From Codonopsis lanceolata (taxonomy: Eukaryota; Streptophyta; Magnoliopsida; Asterales; Campanulaceae): DNA of 64,000 nt. The notes under the pieces are model-generated. The model had not been told where the DNA came from and ran no database searches. It worked only from the letters and a program-made list of their open reading frames with translations. Below are positions 43,450-55,106 of this stretch, in pieces; the first letter of the stretch is position 1, and every line of letters starts with the position of its first letter. A program made the translations under genes and the position numbers. The stretch covers positions 166,449,824 through 166,513,823 of the forward strand of contig CM028377.1 of the NCBI GenBank assembly GCA_013146195.2, written 5' to 3'.

Positions 43450-45540
43450 TAATGAACTACGACCTCTTCCTCTACCTCTACCTCTTCCTCTTGAGTCTCT
43501 CTTTAGTTGGTAGTTAGCATGTTTGTAACGGTGTAACCTGTTTATGTTTTAGGGTTAGGTGACAATTATAAATATTAAAGCATTTACTATAAAGAAAGGT
43601 TAAAAGTACTTAACGTAAGCATTTAACATTTAAACTTGAGAGGTGTCTCTTTGTCAAGTTCTTCTTTGGATGCCCTTTGTGTTGCACGATTTCTGGTTTA
43701 GAAAAGTTAGTCGAAGGATGTACATAATCAAAAAAACTATTTATCATAGTGATATTGTTGCGCTTCCGGAGTCCCTTCTATATCTGATAAAATGTTTTTT
43801 TTATCAAATTAGCCGCAAACTCTTTTGTCAAACTCATATCTTGTACTCTATCCATAGACAACGTCCTCCAAAACACATGGATATCATGGGGTTCAATCGA
43901 CACCTTTTTTTGTGGCATGTGCCACATTTTACAAGCACATGGTATGCCATAACTTAGCTTGAACAAACACCCACCTCTCTCATAATCACCCTCGATTGGC
44001 TCGCCTATACCCTAGTTCTCATTCCAATTGTCTTGTAGCAAGTCAAGGGCATAAGATGCTACCTTAAATCTCAATCGACGGAGAAGAAAGTTTAACTTTG
44101 TAAAAGGATTGGCTATAGTCATAGACCTTTTAAATATAGGCAAGATCTCATTGAACTAAAGCTCAATAGCATTATGGATTTTATCGAATATATGATCGAA
44201 ACCCCCAGCTGGCGTGCATAACCATCTCTTTAACTGGGAGTGTGCACTCTCAACTTTGTAACATATTGCACATGTATAAAAATTTACATAATGATTATAA
44301 ATAATAAATTTATTGCATTCATAAAAACGTATAAGTTTTGCATGTTGGTTGTTCGATTGCCGAAATGCATGCATTATTTGGTCCAAGTAAAAACAAATAT
44401 ATCCTTATACAGCTCCAACCACATTGAATTAACATATCTAACAACTGTCGGAACATTTTTCCACTTGTGCTCCATCACTTCATAATGATAATGGTATCCA
44501 TCCTTAGTTTTCGACTCAACTATATCCGTCCACCTATTCATAAATGTTGTTGTATGACTTTTCTTTCTCATCAGGTTCCTTACATACCTCTCGACATCCT
44601 TAGCTATGTGTCTCTTACACAACATATGGTGAGACGTTGGAAAGTAATCTTGAATTGCATTCTTCAGAGCCAACTCTCTATCTGTGACAATGACATCTGG
44701 TCGGAAAACATGAACTATAAAAGCCCTCAACTAATGTAATGCCCAAGAGAATGTTTCACTTTTCTCATTCTTCAAGAATGTGAATGCATCATGATAATTC
44801 TTCCTAACAAATATAATTTCGATAATTTCCAATAACGGTAAATCATACTTATTAGTCTTGTATGTTGCATCCATATGGAGAACATGCGGAAATAAGGCCA
44901 ACATCTCAACAGTCCTCGGATGAGCAAACATAACATTAGTCAAAACATCTTTGTTTGTGCCAGCCCTTTCTGTCCTGTACTAGAAAATATATCCACGTCG
45001 CCTCATCTCATTTTTAAAAAAAAATTCTCAATTTTTGATTGATTTTTCATTTTCTTTTTCTAATACTTACCAGAACATTTGCTTTCTCGAACTTATGTTA
45101 TCAAGATTTTCCATCTTCAATAGATTTAAGATTTGTTTCGGCTTCGCATTAGCACTATAAAGTTGGTCAACCCTTCAATCTTAGCCTTTGTCAACTTCGC
45201 TGCAGAAGTGTGCCAATTTTCTTCCCTAGTCGGTGGATGGTTGTGGACATTGTTAAAATTGCTAACTTGAATTCTCCAACCATCATCTTTTACTTCCACC
45301 AAATACACTTCGAATCTAAAATTAACTTTTTTTGGAACCATTTCTCTTTATATCTTTTAAATTTTTTTACCATCGTATCAAGGCTTTCCACCTTTCTCAC
45401 AACCAAGTCATACTTTAGAAGTTTTATCATCTTTAGTTTTATCTCTCGACAAGTAAAAATGCATTTCCTCAACACGTCCGGTATCTCTAACCCATTTTTC
45501 TGCCGCCTCTCGATCAATAAATTTTTCATCCATCACAAAA
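43450..45540 (-). pseudogene. FAR1-type MULE transposase, broken
   Basis: The minus strand starts MDEKFIDREAAEKWVRDTGR at about 45535. After frameshifts comes a FAR1 DNA-binding end (YLVEVKDDGWRIQVSNFNNV, HNHP; 45341-45126). The MULE transposase core follows: MFAHPRTVEMLALFPHVLHM-DATYKTN with its first catalytic Asp (44943-44731) and VTDRELALKNAIQDYF with the second (44730-44374). Next come ESAHSQLKRWL (44386-44156) and LSYGIPCACKM...FWRTLSMDRVQ (43966-43778). FAR1 and FHY3 are host factors born from such transposases. This copy has several stops and sits beside transposon-type subterminal repeats, so I call it a dead transposon. Confidence 0.8.
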
Positions 45541-45724
45541 AATTAGATATGTCCGAAAATAGATTATTCTCGATTTCAAAGTGGAAATTCTATAAATAAA
45601 TGACAATAAAACATATTAATAAAAAGTAATTGTATTTCGTAAAGCCATCTTAACCTACTACCTATTTTGAATTTTTTTTAAAAAAATCAATTTCTATCAA
45701 AACTAGGAAACAGACACCGCATAA

Positions 45725-45945
45725 TAGTGGATCAATCTCTAAACAGCCGCTACATTCAAGCGGATTTTTTTTCAAAACAGTCGATGTTTTGAAACAGAAT
45801 TTTAGAAAAACAGTCGCTCCTATGAAGCAGTTGTGTATAACAACATTCGCTACAATCCTGCGGCAGTTTTCCTCAACAGTCGCTACATATTAGCGACATT
45901 ATTGCTAAACATGTGCTGCAACCTAGGAGATGTTTAGCCAGTTTC
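45725..45945. repeat. Subterminal hairpin array
   Basis: About six short units 35-45 bases apart of the type AACAGTCGCTACAT...AGCGACATT. Several pair with themselves: CCGCTACATTCAAGCGG, GTCGCTACATATTAGCGAC, TCGCTACAATCCTGCGG. The array lies just upstream of the FAR1-type transposase start, where MULEs carry transposase binding sites. Confidence 0.55.
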
Positions 45946-45976
45946 AATTTTTTTAAACGAAAATTGCAATCAAAAT

Positions 45977-45977
<1 letters not shown>

Positions 45978-46055
<78 letters not shown>
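45978..46055. repeat. (TA)n microsatellite
   Basis: A pure TA run of about 38 units. Confidence 0.95.
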
Positions 46056-46059
<4 letters not shown>

Positions 46060-46659
46060 GACATTACCTTATCAAAATATGAATCCAAATAAACATCTTC
46101 ATTTTCATTGGGATTACAATCTATTATACAAGTTGAGTGGAGGGTTTGGAGTTTTTTTTTTTTTTTGAAAGATGAAGATGATGAAAAGTTAGTGTTGGGA
46201 GGGAGGGAGTGGGGTGGGAGTAATGGAGGGGGTGGTTGGTTGAGGGAGTAAAGGAAGGAATTTAATTGTTGATTTTATCTATTAAATATATATAAAGGGG
46301 TTGTTAGGTATTTTCAACTATTAAATGATGTTACGTTTGGTATTTTCGGTGTTACATTTAGGGTTAACCTATAAAATATTATAGAGAGAGAGAGAGAGCG
46401 AGACAGCCAAGTTAAATATTATTATAGCTTTTCAAATCATCCAACTATCCAAGGTTTTGAAAATTGTTTTGTTTGAATCTCTTCTTTTGTTAAGTGTTGC
46501 CACTATACTAAGAAATAGAGAAATTGCGAGCTCATCCACTTTTTGAAATTTTTAACTGTTATAGTACCTTATGTTTTTTTTAACCGAAAAAAGATACTTT
46601 TGAGGGCAAAAAAACTACGAAACCCTTAATGAATCGAAGACGTGCTACGAATCACTTAC
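46056..46659. other. No gene seen; low-complexity flank
   Basis: AT-rich sequence with a T-run at about 46154-46169, a G-rich patch (GGGAGGGAGTGGGGTGGGAG) and (GA)n at about 46384. No open frame with a recognisable domain. Confidence 0.6.
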
Positions 46660-47240
46660 TCGGTTCATTACGTTACATCAATTTGTGCATCGAGATGCAC
46701 GAAATTTAGTTGTAATGCATGATTTTGATGAATGCTTAAGTGCATCACGATGCACAAATCATGATCGCGATGTATCCAATCAAGCATCAAAATCATAACG
46801 ATGCATTGGGACTCCAAATTGATGTATCGGGGATCTAAATCAATGCATTGTGTTTGAAATTTGATGCATCGTGATGCATACTGGTTTTCAATGCATTTCT
46901 TCCACCTTTTTCTTCCTCATTTGTGGTAAGCTTTCTTCTTCCTCCATCGCCTTTGTCCCTTTTGAAAAATCATTCAACCCAGCTGAGGTTTATTCCAGTA
47001 TCGTACTTAATGAATTGGAAAAATTGTATACCTTTCGGGTGCCTTGTCCCCAAAGCCCTACGAAGGAGCGCTGCCCCCCCCCCAACCCTACTACCTGACC
47101 GAGTATGTCAATCCCCGTTTCGTTTCCCCAATAATCGTGATTTTTGAACTCCAAATTATTGGCCGAAACTGTGGAAGATGACGATGTGGATATTTTAGGA
47201 ACAATATTTTGAAAATTGCCTTTAGTGGTTAAAAAGAAAC
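46660..47240 (+). repeat. Family X repeat, copy 1
   Basis: An array of palindromic TGCATC units (46673-46885: GTGCATCGAGATGCAC, GTGCATCACGATGCAC, GATGCATCGTGATGCAT and weaker ones) is followed by a body (46886-47240) with CACCTTTTTCTTCCTCAT, TGAAAAATCATTCAACCCAG and TCAATCCCCGTTTCGTTTC. The body is shared with 59275-59092 and 50400-50271 on the minus strand. No protein signal. It is probably a non-autonomous DNA transposon. Confidence 0.55.
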
Positions 47241-47758
47241 GAGAAAGTGGAGGGGTTATAGATTTGGGAAAAAGGTACCGACCAGAATTTCAATCTAAAA
47301 AAATCTAGTCCAAACTCTATCCCTCTTCAATTATTTTTTTTCATATGAACATTTAAATAAAATGTCCTCTCCAAATAACTTTTGGTCGTGGAAATTTAAA
47401 GAAAAAGTATTTTATGTTATAAATGATTTATAGAAATATATTGAAAGTACAACTAATAATAAAATGTACCCCTCCGTCTAAATAATTGCTTTCCTTTCGA
47501 GTTTTGTTAGTTCCAAAATAATTATTCTTTTTCAAAACTTTCCTATTTATGGCATCCACAATGTGGATAACCCATTTGAGTTCCTAGGTGGGCTCCACAA
47601 TGCCACCTAGGATTTTTAAGAACTCATTCACCTCAAGAACTAACATCCACAATGTTTGATTCTTTAACTTGGTTCTAAAGGTAGACCCCATTGTACTTTT
47701 AAAATATAAATCATTTATAATTATATTTTTCAAACAAATTAATTTTTTGGATTAATAT
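47241..47758. other. MITE-like scraps, no gene
   Basis: CCCCTCCGTCTAAATAATTG at about 47469 resembles a Stowaway/mariner MITE end. GGCATCCACAATGTGGATAA at 47551 and CATCCACAATG near 47646 resemble another common MITE type, also seen at 59831-59906. No coding signal. Confidence 0.35.
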
Positions 47759-49571
47759 ATAATTTGGTCCCTGAACTTGGAATTTTCCATTTATATGGTA
47801 CCTGATGTTGAACATTTCCTATGGTGGTTCTTCAACTCAACTTTTGGTGTTACATTAGTCCTTCGTGGTATTATCTTTGAAAGAGACGTTTATTTTTTTT
47901 GTAAAAGGACAAAATTGCCCCCAACTTAATTCTGGTAATGATCCACGTGCAATTTATTGTTGAGATGGAAATACAGTACATATAGTAAAATATAAAAAGA
48001 GAAAATAACTCAATAGTAGTACTAGCAGATTAAAATAGTTTTTTAAAAAGAAAAAAAATCTAAAACACTAACGTTTTTTATAAAAACAAACCCAATAGAA
48101 GAACAGAACAAAAGATATAACTATGATTCACCATCAATTCTTCTCCCTCTGCACTATCAATGGCGGCTACAACTTTGCCAGAATCCTTGCTATTGATGTT
48201 CATTTTATCATTCAAAAGATCTTCAAATGCTTTGTGAATAGAGGTGCTTTAATCTAGGAAAGCAACAATAGTCATCGAGATCTAAGCACCTTCCAGATCT
48301 TCTAAGAAAGCAAGTTAAACTCCCATATGGCCCGTGGCCCAAAGAAAGCCATTGACTTAATTAGGATATTGTGATCCCAATAGTAGTCGGCTGCACCAAC
48401 CACTATCCAGAAGGTCACCATTTCAAATTCAACACAATGCAGCCCCCGCTAAAACTATTGTGATCCTCAATCAAAATTGAAACATCCAGACATGTTCCCA
48501 GGTTTAAGATTTAGTTCCATTTTTGTTGACAGAATCGATTGACTTAGGAATTCAAATGCAAAATAACATAAAGATAATTAAAACATCAAAATCATTCTAG
48601 CTCAATCATGTAAGAACTCATAACTGGGTTAGGGTTTATTTGGGTAATAGGGATGAGAGAGAAAGAGAGAGAGGAGTTGTGGATTTGATGCCTCCAAACT
48701 ATTAAGTTCGGGTTTGAGACGAATGAAGATGGAGGATCTTGAGAGGCCGAAGATGTAGAATCGTCGGAGAAGAAAGAGAACCAGCGGTTATGAAAATCGA
48801 AAAAGGTGGGAGGGAGGTTGCTGGGAATAAAGCCGGAGGGAGATCGAACTGGGGTTGGTGCGGCTTGGAGACTGGAGAACTCGACATGAGCTGGGTGAGA
48901 GAAGGCCAGATCTGGAGGTGGCTTCGACCTGATGTAGATAAACTTGTGCTTGAGACTAGAAATGTAGGTGAACAGAAAAGAAGAAGAAGGTTGTAGCCAG
49001 TAGTGAAGCAGGGGTGGCCGGGTATGAAGAAGGTGAAGGCTGGATGCGCGGAGAGAGGGTTTGGTGAGGCTTTGTCCAATTTGAGTGAAGGAGATCGGAG
49101 ATGAATGTGAACAAAGAAGACACCGAAAATTGATGAGAGATAGCGAGAGAGAGAGACAGACGGAGACAGAGACAGAGATGATGGTAAACAAAGAAGAAAG
49201 AATGAACATAATAAAGACAGAGACGGAGCGAGTGAGAGAGACAGAGATGAGAGATAGCGAGAGGTAGATATGTTGCTCTTTTTATGGTTTTGTTAATTAT
49301 TATTCCTTTTGGTAAAACCAAAATCTTTTTCCTTCTTCCATCTCACCTTCCCGCCCAATTTAATTCCAGATGGATATCCTACTCAGCTCAAGTAAGGGCA
49401 AAATTGTCATTTCAGAAAAAATTTAACGTTCCTTCCAAAGATAACGCCACCAGGGACTAACATTAAGTCTAAATTAAAGTTAAGTTGAAGAGCCACCATA
49501 GGAAATGTTCAACATCAGGTACCATATAAATGAGAAATTTTAAGTTCAGGGACCAAATAATATACTAATCC
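47759..49571. mobile_element. MULE alpha-2: Mutator-like element
   Basis: Ends are the same as MULE alpha-1: GGATTAATATATAATTTGG at 47759 and its reverse, ending CTAATCC, at 49571. The repeats are about 200 bases. Flanks TAATTTTTT and TAATTTTTA give a 9-bp target duplication with 8/9 match. The inside (48100-49250) holds a gene-like stretch I cannot name (for example KQVKLPYGPWPKE near 48315 on plus) and a GA/CT-rich area whose long open frames (48592-49209 minus) look like low-complexity shadows. No transposase. Confidence 0.75.
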
Positions 49572-50270
49572 TAATTTTTAAGGGTGTAAATTAATATATT
49601 GCATAATTTGATTATTATTTTAATTAATATATTTCATAAATGCATATTATAGTTTTAATTAGTATATATTATAACATTATAACATAATTTAATATATTAC
49701 ATGTGATTTTCATTACTAAATTTTAAATACTTCGTACAAACAAAAGACTTTTTCAAAATTATAAAAAACAAAATAATTTTTCAGAAAAAGTAAAAATACA
49801 AAATATTTTTTCAAAATTATGAAAAACAAAATACATTTTCAAAAAAAAATACAAAAAAAAACAAAATATATTTTCAATATTTTTTAAAATATTTTTAAAA
49901 AAAAAACTAAAAAGAACAAACTAAAAAAAAAGGTGTAAAAACAAAATATAATTTTGCAAAAGAAAAAAAGGGTAAAAATTAACAAAGAAGAAAAAAAAAG
50001 GAGATAGAATGGAGGGGCTGGCGTGTCTGGAAGGAAGGGTAGGGAGACAAGGTTGGCATGTGGCGGGTGCGGAAGGGATGGGTACTCTCTGCAGGCCTCC
50101 TTTCACTTGTTAATTTTGGGCTTGTGGCGGCTTTACAATTGGTAAGTGGCCCTCACGGAGAAGGAAATAAGTGGGCTTGGAAGAATTTTGTTTGGAGAAA
50201 ATTCTGCCCGTTCCCTTTTTCGAAGTTTTTAATCATAAAAATTTACTATTCTTTTTTTTCAATCATAAAA
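49572..50270. other. A-rich stretch, no gene seen
   Basis: Long A-rich sequence (49740-50000) with repeated ACAAAATATATTTTCA-like words, then about 270 bases of balanced composition with no recognisable feature. Part may be the far end of family X copy 2. Confidence 0.5.
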
Positions 50271-50400
50271 GATCATTTTTCGAAATATTGTTTCAAAAAT
50301 GTTATCGTCTTCTTCAACAGCTCCGACAACTCACTTTTATTTCAAAAATAATGATTGTGCGCAATGAAACGGGGATCAACTTGCCCGATCAGGTCGCGGG
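50271..50400 (-). repeat. Family X copy 2, distal part
   Basis: The minus strand reads GATCCCCGTTTCATTGCGCA, then GAAGACGATAAC and GAAACAATATTTCGAAAA. It aligns with 47093-47215 of copy 1. It continues the body that stops at 59092, so element C interrupts it. Confidence 0.65.
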
Positions 50401-52062
50401 TGTGGTGACCCGACCCGGGCCCGAGGTGGAACCGCAGGTCGGACCACCCAAGCAAAAGGGAAACAAGTAAACACATAAACATGCAAGGACTCAATTTAAG
50501 AAAACGATGTGACGCAACATTGGAGAGGTAACACGCCTCGGCACCAAAAGGCCGAAATTTTTAAAACTTTTCAACCTGATATAACAGTTAAGCAATTAAA
50601 CCAAGTCTGATTCTTTGGCATATATGGAAGGCTCGTAACTCCATCCTTTATGACAATTCTCAAGTTCCAGTTTCCTCCATTGTTTCGGCCATATTATCTG
50701 ATCTTTCAATTGTAATGGGTAAAGGGAATTTTTTTGAGCTTCGTTCTTATTCCGGTGTTCCTTTATTTGCTTCTAAACGGCAGGTTAAGATTCAGGCAGT
50801 GAAGTGGACTAAACCTTCGGGTGGTTTGCTTAAACTCAATTCAGATGGTGCTAGTAGGGGAAATCCGGGCATCAGTGGAGGTGGCGGTCTAATTCGTGAT
50901 TCGAATGGGAAAGTTATTCATGCGTACTCCTCTTATTTTGGCCATGCTACTAATATAGAAGCTGAGATGAAGGCCTTATTTCAGGGTGTTTGTTGGTTGC
51001 ATTCTCAAGGGCTTAGAAATTCGATTGTGGAGATGGACTCTCAAATTATTTTCCACTGGCTTACCAAAGGGCATAACTACCCTTGGTCTATGCACTATTA
51101 TGTTAGGGCTCTTCTCTCTATGCATCGTGATTGTCAATTTGTTTTCGACCATTGTTTCGAGGCGAATTCATTGATAGCCTTGCTAACTTGGGGATTGACC
51201 AAAGTAAGGATTCAGAGTTTTCTTCGATCTCCGATTTGCCTCATGTTATTAAAGGAAAGGTTATTCATGATCGATTAGGCACTCCTTATGTTAGGATATC
51301 TTAAGTTTCCTTTTCGTTCTCTCTATGTATTCATTTTCGAGGTAAGGCTCCTTTGTCCCCCCAGTAAAAGGGTAAGGCTGGTTGTCCCCCTCAAGTTTGT
51401 ATTATTTTTTTCTATTAATAAATTCTCGCAGGGTGTCGTCCATGTTTCCTTAAAAAAAAAAAAAAAAGCAATTAAACCAAGTCATCGGCGACACTACATG
51501 CTGGAACCCAAGCTAGCAGTTTATGGACAAGAATTAAATAAGAGCTAATAGGATGCTCAGCGGAAGACTTATACGTAGTGAACTAATTAACATGATAACC
51601 AAAGCTCGGCTTACACATTGGCGGCATCAAAGGGATTACAAGTACTACAAGTGATAATACTACAAGTAGTTAACTAAAATAAACAAGTACAAGTTCTAAC
51701 ACATTCCCAAGCATAGTCTAAATGACTTGCTTTAAAACCCGTCTTCCTTTCAAATTACAAAAGAAAGGAAGAGGACATCTAAACCACCTCTTCAACTGCA
51801 ACGTCGGACCAAAAGAGGAACAAGGGAACACGAACACCGCAAGCCTCAACGAGAAGGACATGATTTGCTAAGATCTAAAGCAGTAAAGGGGAATGGGTAA
51901 GTCATAAAGACTTGTAACCTATCAATCATGCATGTCATGGCAATATGCAACATACAAGGCAAGATATCGTCACATAAGCATATAGAACATATATCCAAGA
52001 TACACATTGTTTCACATAGGTACTCATAATTAAATCACATAGGATAAGGACATATGGAGAGC
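50401..52062 (-). repeat. Remnant 3' LTR of element C
   Basis: It shares AAACCAAGTCATCGGCGA-ACTAC with the 5' LTR (about 55408) and ends GGGTCGGGTCACCACA on minus at 50401. The U3 half is missing, and LINE 3 interrupts it. Confidence 0.65.
50608..51466 (+). mobile_element. LINE 3: L1-type 3' end with 17-bp target duplication
   Basis: AGCAATTAAACCAAGTC is found intact on both sides (50591-50607 and 51467-51483), the second copy directly after the poly-A. The insert holds the end of zf-RVT (LILWHIWKARNSILYDNSQV) and an RNase H with KLNSDGASRGNPGISGGGGL, AEMKALFQGV and MDSQIIFHWL, open over 187 codons (50715-51278). The C-terminal end is damaged: SLIALLTWGL replaces the usual ADxLA end. The 3' UTR is the same as in LINEs 1 and 2. 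Confidence 0.9.
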
Positions 52063-53314
52063 CGGGCCACTACGTAGTTCCTGCATACAAATAATGCTTC
52101 CACTTGTGCAAAGCAAATATAATCGCCGCGAGCTCAAGATCATGCGTAGGATAATTCATCTCATACGGAGACAGCTTCCTTGAAGCATAAGCAATCACTT
52201 TCCCATTGCATAAGCACACATCCCAATCCTTCTGAAGCATCACTATAAACAACAAAATTATCACCTCCGCTAAATGCTAATACTGGTGCCGTAGTCAACC
52301 TTCTCTTCAACTCTTGGAAGCTTTCTTCACATTTATCACTCCATACAAATGCGGTCTTCTTTTGAGTCAAATTTGTCATAGGCGTAGCAATCTTCGAAAA
52401 TCCCTCTATGAATCTCCGATAATAACCGGCTAGCCCCAAGAAACTCCGTACCTCAGTAACTGTGGTCGGTCTCCTCCAATTCATTACTGCTTCAACCTTG
52501 GAAGGATCCACCGCTATCCCGACACTAGAAACAACGTGCCCCAAGAATGAAACGTCCTCTAGCCAAAAAGCACACTTGTTAAACTTGGCGTAGAGTTGCC
52601 TCTCCCGAAGAATAGACAAAACCATCCGCAAATGTTGTGCATGCTCTTCCCGAGACTTAGAATACACAAGGATGTCGTCTATGAAAACCACCACGAAGCA
52701 ATCAAGAAAATTATGAAATACCCGGTTCATCAAATCCATGAACACCGCCGGCGCATTAGTCAACCCGAATGGCATCACCATAAATTCATAATGCCCGTAC
52801 CTCGTTGCGAAAGCCGTTTCGAACATCTTCGGCTCTAACCTTCAACTGATGGTACCCAAATCTCAAGTCAAGTTTGGAATAGACCACCGATCCTTGCAAT
52901 TGATCAAACAAATCATCTATATGAGGCAATGGATACTTGTTCTTGATCGTTGCCTTGTTCAACTCTCGATAATCAATGCACAATCTAAGGCTCCCATCTT
53001 TCTTCCTCACAAATAATACCTCACGCGCACCCAGGCGATACACTTGGCTTGATAAAGCCAATGTCAAGGAGTTCTTGTAACTGAATCTTCAACTCCTTTA
53101 ATTCCATAGGTGCCATTCTATACGGCGCCTTCGAAATTGGTGTAGTCCCCGGCAATAACTCAATACAAAATTCAATCTCTCTATCTGGAGGCATCCCAAA
53201 ATCTTTCGAGAAAACATCCGGAAACTCACACACGACTGGCACATCTTCAAGATTAGAAGAAGAAACCCGCTTGTCCACTACGCAAGCAAGATACCCCGTG
53301 CACCCACGCGACAA
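52063..53314 (-). pseudogene. Gypsy RT and start of RNase H of element C
   Basis: The N-terminal part (53314-53021) has VVCEFPDVFSKDFGMPPDRE, TTPISKAPYRMAPMELKELK and LLDIGFIKPSVSPGCA. After a frameshift come VLFVRKKDGSLRLCIDYREL and FDQLQGSVVYSKLDL (53067-52786). The next block (52826-52161) has FMVMPFGLTNAPAVFMDLMN, the intact catalytic FIDDILVYSKS, FLGHVVSSVGIAVDPSKVEA and RSFLGLAGYYRRFIEGFSKI, then the RNase H start VYSDASEGLGCVLMQ. It ends at YASRKLSPYEMNYPTHDLEL...HYLYAGT (52070), where the deletion begins. Two frameshifts break it. It would copy C-type and perhaps A/B-type RNA. Confidence 0.9.
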
Positions 53315-53380
53315 CAGCTTCTAGCCTTAAGCAGTAAATGACGCAGTAACTCACTCTGCATTATCTCCCAAAATACAAAG

Positions 53381-53728
53381 TTAGGAACGCTGTGCAAAGT
53401 AAAAAGTAACCCTTTTACTAAGGCAATCCACCAATGCATGATATGTGCTCAACCAATCCATGCCAAGAATAACATCAAAATCACGAAGTGGTAACACCAC
53501 CAAATCCGCATGCAACACATGTTTATCCACAAGTACATCGCATGCTCTATAAATATCTGAAGCCAATAAACATTCCCCAAGAGGGGTAGATACTTCAAGC
53601 ACATATGGTAAAGACTGAGGCATAACACATAGCTTGTCAACAAAATGCGATGCAACATAAGAATGTGATGACCCTGGGTCTATAAGTACACGAGCCTCAT
53701 TACCGAAAATAGAAACAAGTACCTCCAA
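53381..53728 (-). pseudogene. Aspartic protease of element C
   Basis: The frame (115 codons) has VLIDPGSSHSYVASHFVDKL with the catalytic Asp, and DVILGMDWLSTYHALVDCLS. Family length is normal for the core. It overlaps the gag zinc-knuckle frame by 29 bases at 53700-53728. It would cut the gag-pol chain. Confidence 0.85.
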
Positions 53729-54990
53729 TCACCCAGATTCGTGTACTCCTCTCTCGATCTAGAGCAAACACACGACCTCGCACCTTAGATTTTCCATCGC
53801 TATCTCTCTTAGTCCCAACTGTAGTCTGACTGGAACCTCCTGACTGATTATTCTTCAGCTTAGGACAATCTTTCTTCATATGCCCGGAAATTCCACAGTA
53901 GTAACACTCCATTGGTGCTCCATTCTTATTCCAGCACCTATCTTCTGTATGCCCAATCTTGGAACAATAAGAGCAAACCAATGCCACACTACGATCCTCT
54001 CGAGTAGATGTAGTACTAGCCCCCTTGCCCTTTAGAAGCGATTCTTCGCATGTCCTTCATAATGAGATTTTCCACTTCCTTTCTTGCGATCACCGCCTCC
54101 ACTAAAATTTCCACTGGTTACCCGATCCATGACTCCGCCTTAAGAGCTCAGCCGCCGAGAGGAACCCGAAATAGGCATAGTACGATGCTCATCAATGTTC
54201 CTCTCAATAGTGTAGGCTCTATCAAGCCTAGACTCCACAAACCGATGAGAAAGAAGCTTATTTCTGAACTCCGTCCCTCAAACCCTTTACAAATTTTTGT
54301 GTCCTCCTAGCCTCATCTGGAATCAAATGTGTGCGAACGAGCCAATTCAAATGAATACAGGCGAATACTGGAAAGCTGTCATACTCCCTGCACCAAATCC
54401 GAAATAATTTCTCTCTTTCTCCCCGACAACTTAGGTACATAGGAAGCTGAACTCTCGAACGAAATTAGGCCATATCTCGTGGGACTCTATGCAGCTTCCC
54501 AACTCTCTCTCAACACCGCCACCCGTGCTCGCGAAGACCCTCAAGCTTGAACACGCCTAATACAACTTTCGTTCATCATCGCAACCCAATGGTGCAAATA
54601 TTTTCTCCAAGTGTTCAATCCAAAGCTCGGCTTTGCTCGTCGGCTCTCCATTAAATTGCGCTCGGCTTTAACTTCACAAATCTTTCAAGCATAGAATTAT
54701 CATTATGTCTAGCCTCCCGCCTCGGCCTCTCTCTACACGTGGCTCGGCCGTGGTCCTCCTTGTGGTTCCACTCTACCAAAACCTCTTTGATTCATCTCGC
54801 GTTCATCATATCAAGCATTCCACGATACATATTTGCCATCGCCTCATACTCGCTCTTTCCGGTGTTCGCAGTGGAGGAATATTCTGGCTGACTGCCGGTT
54901 ATCGTTAGCATTTCGCCATCGCCAATACCTCTACCCGCACCTCTACTAAGGCCACCTCCGAACTAGCTCCTCGCTAGTATCCACCATTAA
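53700..54990 (-). pseudogene. Gag of element C, broken
   Basis: The end (53987-53700) has two perfect CX2CX4HX4C zinc knuckles, CSYCSKIGHTEDRC and CYYCGISGHMKKDC. Upstream, in shifted frames, lie MLERFVKLKP, WIEHLEKIFAPLGC (about 54700-54600) and ARRTQKFVKGLRDG (54258-54440). These match the gag core of elements A and B. Frame breaks are dense between 54050 and 54990. A start codon cannot be fixed. Confidence 0.75.
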
Positions 54991-55094
54991 ACCTACAATA
55001 ACACTCGGCTTCGCGTTAATAAAATAAATCTATCACAAAACCAACCCCAAAGCCAAGGAACCTATCCCTACTGAAAGCTAAATTTATAATCATA

Positions 55095-55106
55095 GCTCGA
55101 TACCAA
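55095..55106 (-). other. Primer binding site of element C
   Basis: TTGGTATCGAGC on minus, three bases after the LTR end (GTCGTCA). It is the same site as in element B. Confidence 0.75.

Noticed and set aside
43643..43957. Plus-strand 104-codon frame
   Set aside because: It is the antisense of the transposase C-terminal region (LSYGIPCACKM), which has clear family motifs on minus.
48592..49209. 205-codon minus-strand open frame, Ser/Leu-rich with a signal-like start
   Set aside because: It lies over a GA/CT-rich simple-sequence area inside MULE alpha-2, and overlapping frames on both strands are also open. No domain is seen. Low complexity explains it.
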